From contig JAUNUP010000036.1 in the NCBI GenBank assembly GCA_030538115.1, positions 1 to 28,562 of the forward strand: a stretch of DNA of 28,562 nucleotides. Direction: 5' to 3'. The DNA is from Dermatophilus congolensis. GTDB taxonomy: Bacteria > Actinomycetota > Actinomycetes > Actinomycetales > Dermatophilaceae. The translations under genes were made by a program, and so were the position numbers. Positions 15,666 through 23,311 of this stretch are shown piece by piece (within the stretch, counting starts at the first letter, position 1; every line of letters starts with the position of its first letter). A model generated the notes under the pieces. It made no database searches. It was not told the DNA's origin and saw only the letters and a program-made list of their open reading frames with translations.

Positions 15666-16959
15666 ATGTCGTGCTCGACCTTTGCTCGCTACCAGGGCCG
15701 CCACCGGGACACCCGGTGCGGTCCCACCTCCACCACCGGCGACGTAGCGCGTCTGGCGCTCACCTCCACCGGGCTAGTGCTCACCGGCGGGCTCGTGCTG
15801 GCCGCCGCTGCGCCCGCCACCGCGCACATGCCCTCGCCCGAGGGGCCGCAGTGGCGCGGGACAGACCTGACCAAACAGTCGGTGCTGCTCCGGGCTTCGG
15901 CCGTCGCGGAGGGCGCGCGCTCGAACGTGGCCGGGCCGTGGACCCCGTCTCAGGAGCCGCGGGACGAGTCTCACGGGCGGCAGGACCATCGTGGCTCTCT
16001 GGATCCGCGGGGCGAGGGCGACGAGCGGGAGCCGCGGGACGAGGGGAGCGACTCGGATCACTGGTCGGACTCGGAGGGCGACGAACAGCGTGAACGTCAC
16101 AGACACCGGAGCCACCGCGGAAGCGGCGAACACCGCCACGACGACGGGCAAGCCGGGCATGTCAGCCACAGTCCGCACAGGGACGACACCGAGGACAGGG
16201 AGAACAGCGAGGGCGGCAGTGACGATGGCTCGGTAGACGACTATGACCAAGGCCGTGAGCAGGACCGTGAGCAAGACCATGCTCACGGCCGGGGTGACGG
16301 CGGAAGCGACGAGGCCTCGGATGCGCGCCGGTCAGGAAGGGCCGGAGCTCGGGAGGTGGCCGGAGTTCCGGTGGCGCCGATGCCGAGTAAGCAGGCCAAC
16401 CCGGCGGAAGGACCGGAGCCGAGCCGTCCGGTGACGAGTGCTCCCGAAAAGAGGCTCACACCGAAGACCACCCCCACAGCGCAACCGAAGACGACACCGA
16501 CAGCCCCAACCGAGTGCCACACCGAGTTCCAAGTCGACAGTCGTGCCGAAGCCCGCGCCCGAGCGGAACAAGGCTGCTCCGAAGCCGCGGGCGACCCCGG
16601 CTCCGAAGACGGCCGAGCAGAAGGCGTCTTCGGGGGTCGTCGGGATCGCGAGCGGGCTGCAGGGGATTCCGTACGTGTGGGGCGGCACGAGCACCAAGGG
16701 GTTCGACTGCTCGGGGTTCACTCAGCACGTGTACGGCAAGGCGGGCATCACCCTCCCGCGCACGGCGGCGCAGCAGCAGCGGGCAACGAAGAAGGTGTCC
16801 GACCCGAAGCCGGGTGATCTGGTCTTCTTCGGCTCACCGGCGTACCACGTCGGGGTCTACGCGGGCGAGGGGCGCATGTACGACGCTCCGCGACGCGGCA
16901 AGACAACGGGGCTGCGCACGATCTGGTCGTCGAACGTCACGTATGGCCGGGCCGCGTGA
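15666..16959 (+). pseudogene. Secreted NlpC/P60 peptidoglycan hydrolase, frameshifted
   Basis: One gene split in two frames. Frame one (from ATG 15666, AAAGGG seven bases upstream) gives an N-terminal signal peptide with hydrophobic core LVLTGGLVLAAAAPATA, then a long low-complexity region rich in Asp, Arg, His, Glu and Ser, then Thr/Pro repeats TPTAQP. Frame two (to 16959) continues the Pro/Lys linker and the catalytic NlpC/P60 domain: FDCSGF (Cys nucleophile), DPKPGDLVFF and YHVGVYAG (His). The frames join if one C is removed from CCCC at 16504-16507; the linker then reads TPTAQPKTTPTAQPSAT. Restored length is 430 residues. This is a mutation, a sequencing error or, less likely, a slippery control. 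Function: cleaving D-glutamyl-diamino acid peptide bonds outside the cell. Confidence 0.8.
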
Positions 16960-17131
16960 CCGCTGCCGGGTGCGAGGCGACGCGCGCGCCGTCGGGGTTT
17001 CGCGGGGGTCGTGCTGCGGATAGGCGACTCTGTCGGTGCCCGCTTGTAGGTTGGCGCGACGGTCGGCCCGTTGAGTGTTCGGGTCGGTCTCGAACGCATC
17101 CGACCAGCTCCGGTAGGTGAGAGGCGGCATC
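16960..17131 (+). other. 172-base gap before sbcD, possible promoter
   Basis: A TAGGTT box (17047-17052) could be a -10 for the sbcD-sbcC pair, but no good -35 is visible. The ribosome-binding site AGAGG lies seven bases before the GTG at 17132. Nothing else is recognised. Confidence 0.4.
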
Positions 17132-18274
17132 GTGAGGTTCGTGCACACGAGCGATTGGCAGCTCGGCATGACGCGGCATTTTCTCGCCGGCGAGGCGCAG
17201 GCGCGCTACACGGCGGCGCGTATCGACGCGATCCGTGCGATCGGAGAACTCGCGCGTGCCGACGCAGCCGACATGGTCGTCGTGGCGGGCGACGTGTTCG
17301 ACTCCAACCTCGTCTCGCCCGCCACCGTGCAGCGCGCTCTCGACGCGATGGCGAGCATCGGGGTGCCGGTCTACCTGCTGGCCGGCAACCACGACGCGCT
17401 CGACGCGGTGTCGATCTACACGTCGGCCGTGTGGCGGCGGCACTGTCCGCCGAACGTGCACGTGCTCGAACAGGGGCTCAACGTCACCGAATGCGGCGCG
17501 CAGATCGTTGCAGCACCTCTGCGCTCCAACGACCCGCGGGCCGATCTGCTCGGCCGTGAACTCGACGAACTCACCGAGCCTGCAACCGTGCCCCGCATCG
17601 CGGTGGGGCACGGCATCGTCGACGTGCTCGACCCGAGCGGCGCCAACGCGGCGGCCATGCGTCTCGACAGGATCGAGCGGGCGATCAGCGAAGGGCGCGT
17701 GCACTACGTCGCGCTCGGCGACAAGCACACGAGGCTGGCGGTCGGCACCACGGGCAGGGTGCACTACAGCGGCGCGAGCGAGGTCACCTCGTTCCGTGAA
17801 GAACTGCCGGGCGAGGTTCTGCTAGTCGACGTGACGGCCGACGGCGGTATCGGCAGAGTCGAGGTCGAGCCGCGTCACGTGGGCACCTGGGCGTTTCGCG
17901 AGGTCGAGCAGCGGCTACTCGGCGAGGCAGATGTCGAGGCGCTCGACCGCACGCTCACCGCGCTCGACCCCAAAGACCGCACGGTGGTGCGCACCAAGCT
18001 CGTCGGCACCCTCACGCTCCGCGAGCGGGCGTTGCTCGACGAGGTGCTCGAACGGCACGGGCACGCGTTCGCCGCGCTGTTCGCCTGGCAACGGCACGAA
18101 GACATCGCGGTGACGATGAGCGGTGACGACATCGAGAACATGCACGTCTCGGGTTTCGTCGAGAGCGCGGCTCGCGAACTGGCCGAGGCGGCCGCCTCAC
18201 CGGCCGACGATTCCGCAGCGGCTCGCGATGCGCTCTCGCTGCTCTTCCGCCTCGCCGGAGGTGTGCGGCGATGA
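17132..18274 (+). CDS. sbcD: SbcD/Mre11-like DNA repair nuclease
   Basis: A 380-residue calcineurin-like metallophosphoesterase of the SbcD/Mre11/YhaO group. Metal motifs: HTSDWQLG (5-12), GDVFD (53-57), GNHD (85-88), VGHGIVD and LGDKHTR. The first motif reads Asp-Trp-Gln where E. coli SbcD has Asp-x-His, so one metal ligand is changed. The start is the GTG at 17132 (VRFVHTSDW); the in-frame GTG at 17117 lacks a signal. Its last bases overlap the start of the SbcC-like ATPase (ATGA), so the two are made together and should form a complex processing DNA ends or hairpins. Nuclease activity is inferred from family. Confidence 0.88.
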   Translation: MRFVHTSDWQLGMTRHFLAGEAQARYTAARIDAIRAIGELARADAADMVVVAGDVFDSNLVSPATVQRALDAMASIGVPVYLLAGNHDALDAVSIYTSAVWRRHCPPNVHVLEQGLNVTECGAQIVAAPLRSNDPRADLLGRELDELTEPATVPRIAVGHGIVDVLDPSGANAAAMRLDRIERAISEGRVHYVALGDKHTRLAVGTTGRVHYSGASEVTSFREELPGEVLLVDVTADGGIGRVEVEPRHVGTWAFREVEQRLLGEADVEALDRTLTALDPKDRTVVRTKLVGTLTLRERALLDEVLERHGHAFAALFAWQRHEDIAVTMSGDDIENMHVSGFVESAARELAEAAASPADDSAAARDALSLLFRLAGGVRR

Positions 18275-20988
18275 GGTTTCACCGGCTGGTCGTGCGCGAT
18301 TTCAAGGGCATCGGCGAGACTCCTGCGCTGGTCTTTCCCGAGACCGGCGTGCTCGTCGTCGAGGGCCCCAACGAGGCGGGCAAGTCGAGTCTCATGGAGG
18401 CGATCGATCTGCTCTTCGAGTACAAAGACTCGTCGTCGCACCGGCGCGTGCTCGAGGCGCACCCGATCGGGCGTGACGAGGCGCCGTTCGTCGAACTCGA
18501 GATGACCAGCGGCCCGTATCGATTCGTGTACGCCAAGCGGTGGGCTCGCAAGGGCGACGGCAGCTCGCGCGGGCGCGGCGGGCAGACGACACTGCGTGTG
18601 CTCGAACCGTACGAGCGGGCGTTCACGGGTGCCGAAGCGGCCGCCAAGGCGACCGAGATCCTCGACGAGACCCTTGACCGGCCCCTGTGGGAGGCCCTTC
18701 GGCTCATGCAGGCGACCACCTTGTCTCCGGTGACGCTGTCGGGCAGCTCCCAACTGCGGGCCGCGCTCGACGCAGCCGCCGGGGCGGGGGGAACGAGCGA
18801 CGCGTCGGGCGATGACGGCGAGTCGGTGCTCGCGGCGGCCGAGGCCGAGTACCGCCGGTACCACACGCCGACCACCGGCAAGCCGACCGGCGATTACGAC
18901 AAGGCGCTGCGCGCGGTCGGCACAGCGAGGGCCGATGCGCAGGCGGCCGAGCGGGCGGTGGCCGAGGTCGAGGGCCACGTGGCCAGGCACGCATCGGTGA
19001 GCGCCGAGATCGAGCAGGCCGCGACGCGACTGGCCGACGCGCGCGCAAAACGCGACGAGCTGGCCGTGCAGCGGCAGGAGGCCGAGCGGCTACGCGGACT
19101 GCTGGCCACCGCCGACGACGCGTTGGGGCGCGCGAGGCGCGCCGAGAGCGATGCCTCGACCGCGCTGGCCGCTCGTCAGGCAATGGTGGCCGAGGTCGAA
19201 CAGCGCACCGTCGCCTGCGACGAGGCAGACGCGCAGGTGACGGAGCTGAACCTCGCGGTGGAACTCGCGGTCACCGAGGCCGAGCGTGCGCACGAGGCGC
19301 TGGTCGAGGCCGCAGACGAGGCAGACAGCTCCCGAAAGGCCCTCGATGAGGCACGCGAACAGCTCGAACGTGCGGCGTGGCGGGCCGAGCACGCGCGCCT
19401 GGCCGAGAGGTTGGCGCGCGTGGACGAACTCTCGCAGCAGATCGCCGCAGTGAAGGCCACGCTCGCGTCGATGCGGGTGGGCGAGCAGGAGCGCAAGCGC
19501 GTCGAGTCGGCCGAACGGGCTCTCGACCGGGCGCTGGTCGCTCAGCGTTCGGCCTCTGCGACGGTGCAGGCCTCACCGCTGGCCTCCGATGTCAACGTCG
19601 TGGTCGACGGGGAGCTGCGGGCGTTGCAGGCCGATCGCTCCTGGGCGCTCACCGAGACGATGACGCTCGAGGTGCCGGGTGTCGTTCGGGTGCGCTTGGT
19701 ACCGGAGGCCGGGGCGAGCGACCGCGCGGCCGAGGTCGAATCGGCGCGCCAGGCGTTGACGAGCCTGCTGGGTGCGCTTGGCGTCGCTGACCCTGCGCAG
19801 GCGTACGCCCAGGCCGACGCGCGACGTGAGGCCGAGGCGTCACGAGCACAGCTCGAAGCGGCCCGCACTGGCGTGCTCGGCGGCGACGACCTCGGGGTGC
19901 TCCGCGACCGCTTCGGCGAGTTGGAGCAGCTCGTGACGTCTATTGCAGACCTCGAACCAGGCACAGGCAGCGCAGGCAGCGCAGCCGACGAAACCGGCGA
20001 GACCGGCGAGCTTGACGAATCCGACGCGGCTGTCGAGATCTCGCCGGCGCGCCGCGCCGAACTCGAAGCGGCGGAGGCGGAATCGCGGGCACGCCTGGGC
20101 CGGGCACGCGAGATCGCCGACAAGGCGCGGGCCGACGTCGACAGACGCCGTCTCAAGGCCGCCGCTGCGGAGGCTGACGCGAAGGCGAGCCGCAGAGAAC
20201 TCACCTCGCGCGTCCAGGCGCTGGCGGCAGCGAGAGAAACCGTAGGCGACGACGACCTGCGCGGTCGCCTCACCGATGCGGCCGCGTCGCTGGCGCTCGC
20301 CCTGCGCGAGCGCGACGAACTCGCCGGCCAGGTCGAGATTGCGGTCGGGCATCAGCTCTTCGAGGCGGCCGAGCGTGCCGCGACCGCAGCGGCCGAACGT
20401 CTGCGGCAGGCCGAGACCGAACTCAACCGCATCGAGGCCGTTCTCGACGAGGTCGGTGGTCAGGGCCGGGCCGAGCGACTCGACCACGCGGCCACCGCGC
20501 TGGAGGCGGCCGAGCGCGCCGCCGCCGACATCACGCGCCATGCCGAGGCGGCGCGCGTGCTGTTCGAGACCCTCCGCCGGCACAGCGATGCCGCCAAGGC
20601 CGCGTACGTGGCGCCGTTCACGGCAGCGGTCGAGAGGTTGGGGCGCCTGGTCTACGGATCGTCGTTCGGTGTCGTCGTGGCGCCCGACCTCACGATCGAG
20701 GAGCGGGCGCTCGACGGGGTGCACGTGCCTTACGGGTCACTGTCGACCGGGGCGAAGGAGCAGTTGGCGATTCTCGTGCGGCTGGCCTGCGCGCAGCTCG
20801 TCGACCCGGCCGAGGGCGTGCCGGTCGTCATCGACGACGCGCTCGGCTACTCCGACCCCGACCGGATTCTCGCGACCTCGGCGGCGTTCGAGCACGTCGG
20901 CGAGCACGCTCAGGTGGTGATGCTCACGTGTACCCCGGGTCGGTACGACGGGGTGCGGGGCGCGGCCACCGTGAGCCTCGCGCAGTAA
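18271..20988 (+). CDS. sbcC: SbcC/Rad50-like AAA ATPase without zinc hook
   Basis: A 905-residue SMC-type ATPase. Residues 1-180 hold the N-terminal nucleotide-binding lobe with Walker A GPNEAGKS (32-39). Long Ala/Glu/Arg-rich coiled coils follow. The C-terminal lobe has the ABC signature LSTGAKEQL (about 825-833) and Walker B VPVVIDDALG (about 850-859). At the midpoint, where SbcC and Rad50 carry a CxxC hook, there is no cysteine pair. Instead a short beta-like segment occurs (SDVNVVVDGEL, SWALTETMTLEVPG). The gene overlaps sbcD by four bases. At 905 residues it is shorter than E. coli SbcC (about 1,050). Resembles B. subtilis YhaN in outline. Confidence 0.87.
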   Translation: MRFHRLVVRDFKGIGETPALVFPETGVLVVEGPNEAGKSSLMEAIDLLFEYKDSSSHRRVLEAHPIGRDEAPFVELEMTSGPYRFVYAKRWARKGDGSSRGRGGQTTLRVLEPYERAFTGAEAAAKATEILDETLDRPLWEALRLMQATTLSPVTLSGSSQLRAALDAAAGAGGTSDASGDDGESVLAAAEAEYRRYHTPTTGKPTGDYDKALRAVGTARADAQAAERAVAEVEGHVARHASVSAEIEQAATRLADARAKRDELAVQRQEAERLRGLLATADDALGRARRAESDASTALAARQAMVAEVEQRTVACDEADAQVTELNLAVELAVTEAERAHEALVEAADEADSSRKALDEAREQLERAAWRAEHARLAERLARVDELSQQIAAVKATLASMRVGEQERKRVESAERALDRALVAQRSASATVQASPLASDVNVVVDGELRALQADRSWALTETMTLEVPGVVRVRLVPEAGASDRAAEVESARQALTSLLGALGVADPAQAYAQADARREAEASRAQLEAARTGVLGGDDLGVLRDRFGELEQLVTSIADLEPGTGSAGSAADETGETGELDESDAAVEISPARRAELEAAEAESRARLGRAREIADKARADVDRRRLKAAAAEADAKASRRELTSRVQALAAARETVGDDDLRGRLTDAAASLALALRERDELAGQVEIAVGHQLFEAAERAATAAAERLRQAETELNRIEAVLDEVGGQGRAERLDHAATALEAAERAAADITRHAEAARVLFETLRRHSDAAKAAYVAPFTAAVERLGRLVYGSSFGVVVAPDLTIEERALDGVHVPYGSLSTGAKEQLAILVRLACAQLVDPAEGVPVVIDDALGYSDPDRILATSAAFEHVGEHAQVVMLTCTPGRYDGVRGAATVSLAQ

Positions 20989-21309
20989 CAGTGAGCCTCT
21001 GGCAGTGACTTTTCGCAGTGACGACGACACGCCCGGCCGTCCGAGTGGTGTGCGAATTCTTGGTGCCACAACGCGAGACGCGATCACGGGCGTTCACGCA
21101 GCGTGAAATCGGGTTATCCCCAGATGATTACATGGACGATCGTCCAGAAAGATGGTGCGGTGGCCCTCTTCCGTTTTCCGGCACGTCACTTCGGCTGGTT
21201 AGGGTGAGCGCCGACTGCTCCGCAGGGGAGGGGCAATAGCGCGTTTCGGCGTGCCCGTGTGCCTCCTTCAGAGCGAGCTCACCACTTGTAGCTAGCGAAG
21301 GATCGACCG
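20989..21309 (+). other. 321-base intergenic region before the amidase gene
   Basis: No gene is supported. It starts with three spaced CAGTGA copies. It contains a palindrome TTCACG-CAG-CGTGAA (21093-21107), a perfect 14-base palindrome TGGACGATCGTCCA (21133-21146) and a possible -10 TAGGGT (21200-21205). These look like control sites for the downstream secreted amidase. Confidence 0.7.
21133..21146. promoter_or_regulatory. 14-bp perfect palindrome, putative operator
   Basis: TGGACGATCGTCCA is fully self-complementary and lies 54 bases before a TAGGGT -10-like box. Its size and symmetry resemble TetR-class operators; no regulator is assigned. Confidence 0.45.
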
Positions 21310-22560
21310 ATGCGCTCCAGACCGATGACCCTCACCGTGTCTGCCCTCGTTCTCGCCCCCGGCTTGGCGCTGACGCCTCCGGGGGCCTCGTTTGCCTTCT
21401 CCGAGGCCCCGTCAGCGGCGCAGCCGGCGGCAGGGCTCGTGCAGGCCGTGCCGGGTCTGCCCAAGGCCGACGGCGTAGTGGGGGAGCGGCGGATCCCGTT
21501 CACCGCCGCCGCAGGTGCCCAGGCCACGGGCGGCGCGCTCTCCGGTGGCGTCGCGGCCGCGGCGCGGGCCAAGAAGGTCATCGCCACCACGGCGACGGTC
21601 GCGATCTCGCGTGAGCTGGCCGTGGTCGGCGCCTCGTGGGCGAAGGACTCGGCTCCGGGCGCGGTGCTCCAGTACCGCCTCGAGTCGAACGGAAAGTGGG
21701 GCGCGTGGGAGACCAGCGACTCCGACCCGGCCATCGACGAGAGCAGTCGCAAGGGGGCCCGCGACGGCTCCGACGCGATCCCGGTGACCGGCGCCTCCCG
21801 CATCCAGGCACGCCTGGTGGGCACGACGGCGTCGCCGAAGGACGCGCGCCTGTCGATCCTGAGCCCCAGCGCCAGCGGCGACGACGCGTCTGCGGTCGCA
21901 GCGGCCTCGTCCGGCCGCGTGGCTGCAGCCGGTCTGCGCAGCGCCGCGGGCATGTCGGGCGGCGCAGCCGTCGCGGCGGTCATGCCGTCGCGCGATGCGG
22001 ACTTCCCGCCGATCCGCTCGCGGGGCATGTGGAAGGCGAACGAGAAGATCACGAAGAAGACCGAGGAGATGGAGGACCCGATCGGGTTCACCATCCACCA
22101 CACGGCGGGCACGAACGCCTACACCCAGTCGCAGGTGCCGCGGATTCTGCGCGGGATCCAGCAGTTCCACGTGAGAGACCGTGGTTGGAGCGACATCGGC
22201 TACAACTACCTCGTCGACAAGTGGGGCGGTATCTGGGAGGGGCGTAAGGGCAGCTTCGACGGCACCCCGCGCGGCGCCCACACCGCCCGCATGAACGACC
22301 AGCTGGTCGGCATCTCGCTCATCGGTGACTACCAGAAGGTCCGCCCGTCGGCCGCGGCCGTCGAGCGCATCGCGAAGATCGTGGCGTGGAAGTCGCGGGT
22401 CATCGATGTCGACCCGACCGGCACGATGGAGCTCAACGACCGCGAGCGTCCCGTGGTGGTCGGTCACCGCGACGTCAACCCGACGACCTGCCCCGGCCGG
22501 TACCTGTACGCGAAGCTGCCCACGATTCGCGAGCGGGCGGCTGAACTGCGCGAAGACTGA
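21310..22560 (+). CDS. Secreted PGRP/N-acetylmuramoyl-L-alanine amidase
   Basis: A 416-residue exported protein. The N-terminus is a short basic region followed by hydrophobic LTVSALVLAPGLALTPPGASFA, a signal peptide. Residues 35-250 form an Ala/Gly/Ser-rich part that includes a beta-like segment (AVLQYRLESNGKWGAWETSD), seen in corynebacterial-type cell-wall amidases. The catalytic PGRP/amidase-2 domain occupies about 250-405, with zinc ligands in IHHTAG (His263 region), GHRDVN and TTCPG (Cys about 393). It should cut the bond between N-acetylmuramic acid and L-alanine. The start has AAGGA seven bases upstream. It ends at a strong terminator and is the last chromosomal gene before the integrated element. 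Confidence 0.93.
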   Translation: MRSRPMTLTVSALVLAPGLALTPPGASFAFSEAPSAAQPAAGLVQAVPGLPKADGVVGERRIPFTAAAGAQATGGALSGGVAAAARAKKVIATTATVAISRELAVVGASWAKDSAPGAVLQYRLESNGKWGAWETSDSDPAIDESSRKGARDGSDAIPVTGASRIQARLVGTTASPKDARLSILSPSASGDDASAVAAASSGRVAAAGLRSAAGMSGGAAVAAVMPSRDADFPPIRSRGMWKANEKITKKTEEMEDPIGFTIHHTAGTNAYTQSQVPRILRGIQQFHVRDRGWSDIGYNYLVDKWGGIWEGRKGSFDGTPRGAHTARMNDQLVGISLIGDYQKVRPSAAAVERIAKIVAWKSRVIDVDPTGTMELNDRERPVVVGHRDVNPTTCPGRYLYAKLPTIRERAAELRED

Positions 22561-22592
22561 CCGCGACTCGCGGATGACCTGCGGACTCGACG

Positions 22593-22622
22593 AAGGCCCC
22601 GACTCGATGGAGTCGGGGCCTT
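22593..22622 (+). terminator. Amidase terminator, perfect 12-bp stem
   Basis: AAGGCCCCGACT (22593-22604) pairs with AGTCGGGGCCTT (22611-22622) around a 6-base loop. It lies between the amidase stop and the tRNA-Arg remnant and can serve transcripts from both sides. Confidence 0.88.
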
Positions 22623-22631
22623 CGGTGTCGG

Positions 22632-22678
22632 CGCCCCCGGCAGGATTCGAACCTGCGCTCCCGCCTCCGGAGGGCGGG
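22632..22678 (-). other. attachment site: 3' part of tRNA-Arg(CCG)
   Basis: Read on the minus strand, this is the 3' portion of a tRNA: anticodon stem-loop (22677-22661, anticodon CCG at 22670-22668), variable loop, T arm with TTCGAAT loop (22656-22640) and acceptor strand CGGGGGC (22639-22633). Upstream, where the D arm and 5' acceptor strand should be, the sequence is unrelated. It is therefore a remnant left by site-specific integration, with the crossover near the anticodon. The core is about 45 bases, a usual length for AICE att sites. Confidence 0.85.
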
Positions 22679-22810
22679 TTGCGGTGCAGTTCAGTCGGTC
22701 TGACTCGAAAGGATTTCGAACTGGTGCTCAACCGCTTCATGCGGGAGCTGCGGGTGGGGCTTACCCGATTTGTCTGATGGGTGCCGGGGTTCGCTTACGT
22801 GGGGAGAAAA

Positions 22811-22843
22811 GCGGCGAGGTCCCAACCCGAGGGACCTCGCCGC
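22811..22843 (-). terminator. Terminator of the 110-residue cargo gene
   Basis: GCGGCGAGGTCCC (22811-22823) pairs perfectly with GGGACCTCGCCGC (22831-22843) around a 7-base loop, and on the minus strand it is followed by TTTTC. It starts eight bases after the cargo gene stop. Confidence 0.9.
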
Positions 22844-22850
22844 GTCTGGC

Positions 22851-23183
22851 CTAGTCGAGTAGTCCTGCCCTGAGCGCTGCCAGGGCCACATCGATCCGGA
22901 CGAAGATCTCCGCGTTCTCGCGCGTCTGATCGTCGCTCGGTTCGACTCCGATCGCTCCGCCCTTCGGGTCGGCTCGCTTCAAGAAGTCCTCAACGTCCCT
23001 CAGCTCCGCTCGTGTGACGCTCTGCGGGTCCAAGTTGTATGCCTTCTGGATGTCCTGCTTGGCCTTGTAGAGCCACAGATACCCCACCTTTGGGTCGGTC
23101 TTGACGCTTGCCCCAAGCACGAGAGCGCGAAGCATGCGCCAGTCGGACGGGGAGAAGTGGGAGAACGAAAATTCGGTCGTCAT
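22851..23183 (-). CDS. AICE cargo protein of unknown function
   Basis: A 110-residue acidic protein with no recognised domain. It is mostly helical by composition: WRMLRALVLGASVK, YLWLYKAKQDIQKAYNL, VTRAELRDVEDFLKRA and ENAEIFVRIDVALAALRAGLLD. No signal peptide, membrane segment or metal motif is seen. The start at 23183 has AGGAG about seven bases upstream. It is separated from the integrase gene by its own promoter region and ends in a strong terminator, so it is a stand-alone unit beside the att site. In that spot, AICEs often carry accessory functions such as defence or regulation, but nothing here identifies one. Confidence 0.75.
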   Translation of the reverse strand: MTTEFSFSHFSPSDWRMLRALVLGASVKTDPKVGYLWLYKAKQDIQKAYNLDPQSVTRAELRDVEDFLKRADPKGGAIGVEPSDDQTRENAEIFVRIDVALAALRAGLLD

Positions 23184-23241
23184 TCAAGCGCTCCTGCTCT
23201 GACCTGGTGAGACCGATTTCTCGGCCGCACTGTCTTGCTGA

Positions 23242-23278
23242 CATCGGTTAGCCTAGCCCACGCAGAGCCGGATGGCTA
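23242..23278 (-). promoter_or_regulatory. Promoter P2 of the cargo gene, twin of P1
   Basis: On the minus strand: TAGCCA (23278-23273), 17 bases, TAGGCT (23255-23250), five bases, ATG (23244-23242). Three blocks match P1 of the HTH operon: GCCATCC at the -35, TAG[A/G]CT at the -10, and GATGTCAGCAA at the start region. Part of it (GGCTAGGCTAACC) also resembles the DtxR/IdeR box. Confidence 0.7.
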
Positions 23279-23311
23279 CATGTAGTTCAGGCACATATTG
23301 AGTGATCCGCG

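Noticed and set aside
15774..16286. Minus-strand hydrophobic frame that looks like a membrane protein
   Set aside because: Its hydrophobicity is the complement of Asp/His/Arg-rich codons on the plus strand; no ribosome-binding site was found.
21018..21239. 73-codon frame in the gap before the amidase gene
   Set aside because: No ribosome-binding site, and it covers two palindromes likely to be control sites.
22632..22720. Complete tRNA-Arg gene
   Set aside because: The D arm and 5' acceptor strand are missing upstream of the anticodon stem; only the 3' part is present.
22990..23244. 84-codon frame starting at the P2 ATG
   Set aside because: It runs out of frame through the well-signalled 110-residue gene; the conserved ATG region is better explained as a shared operator.
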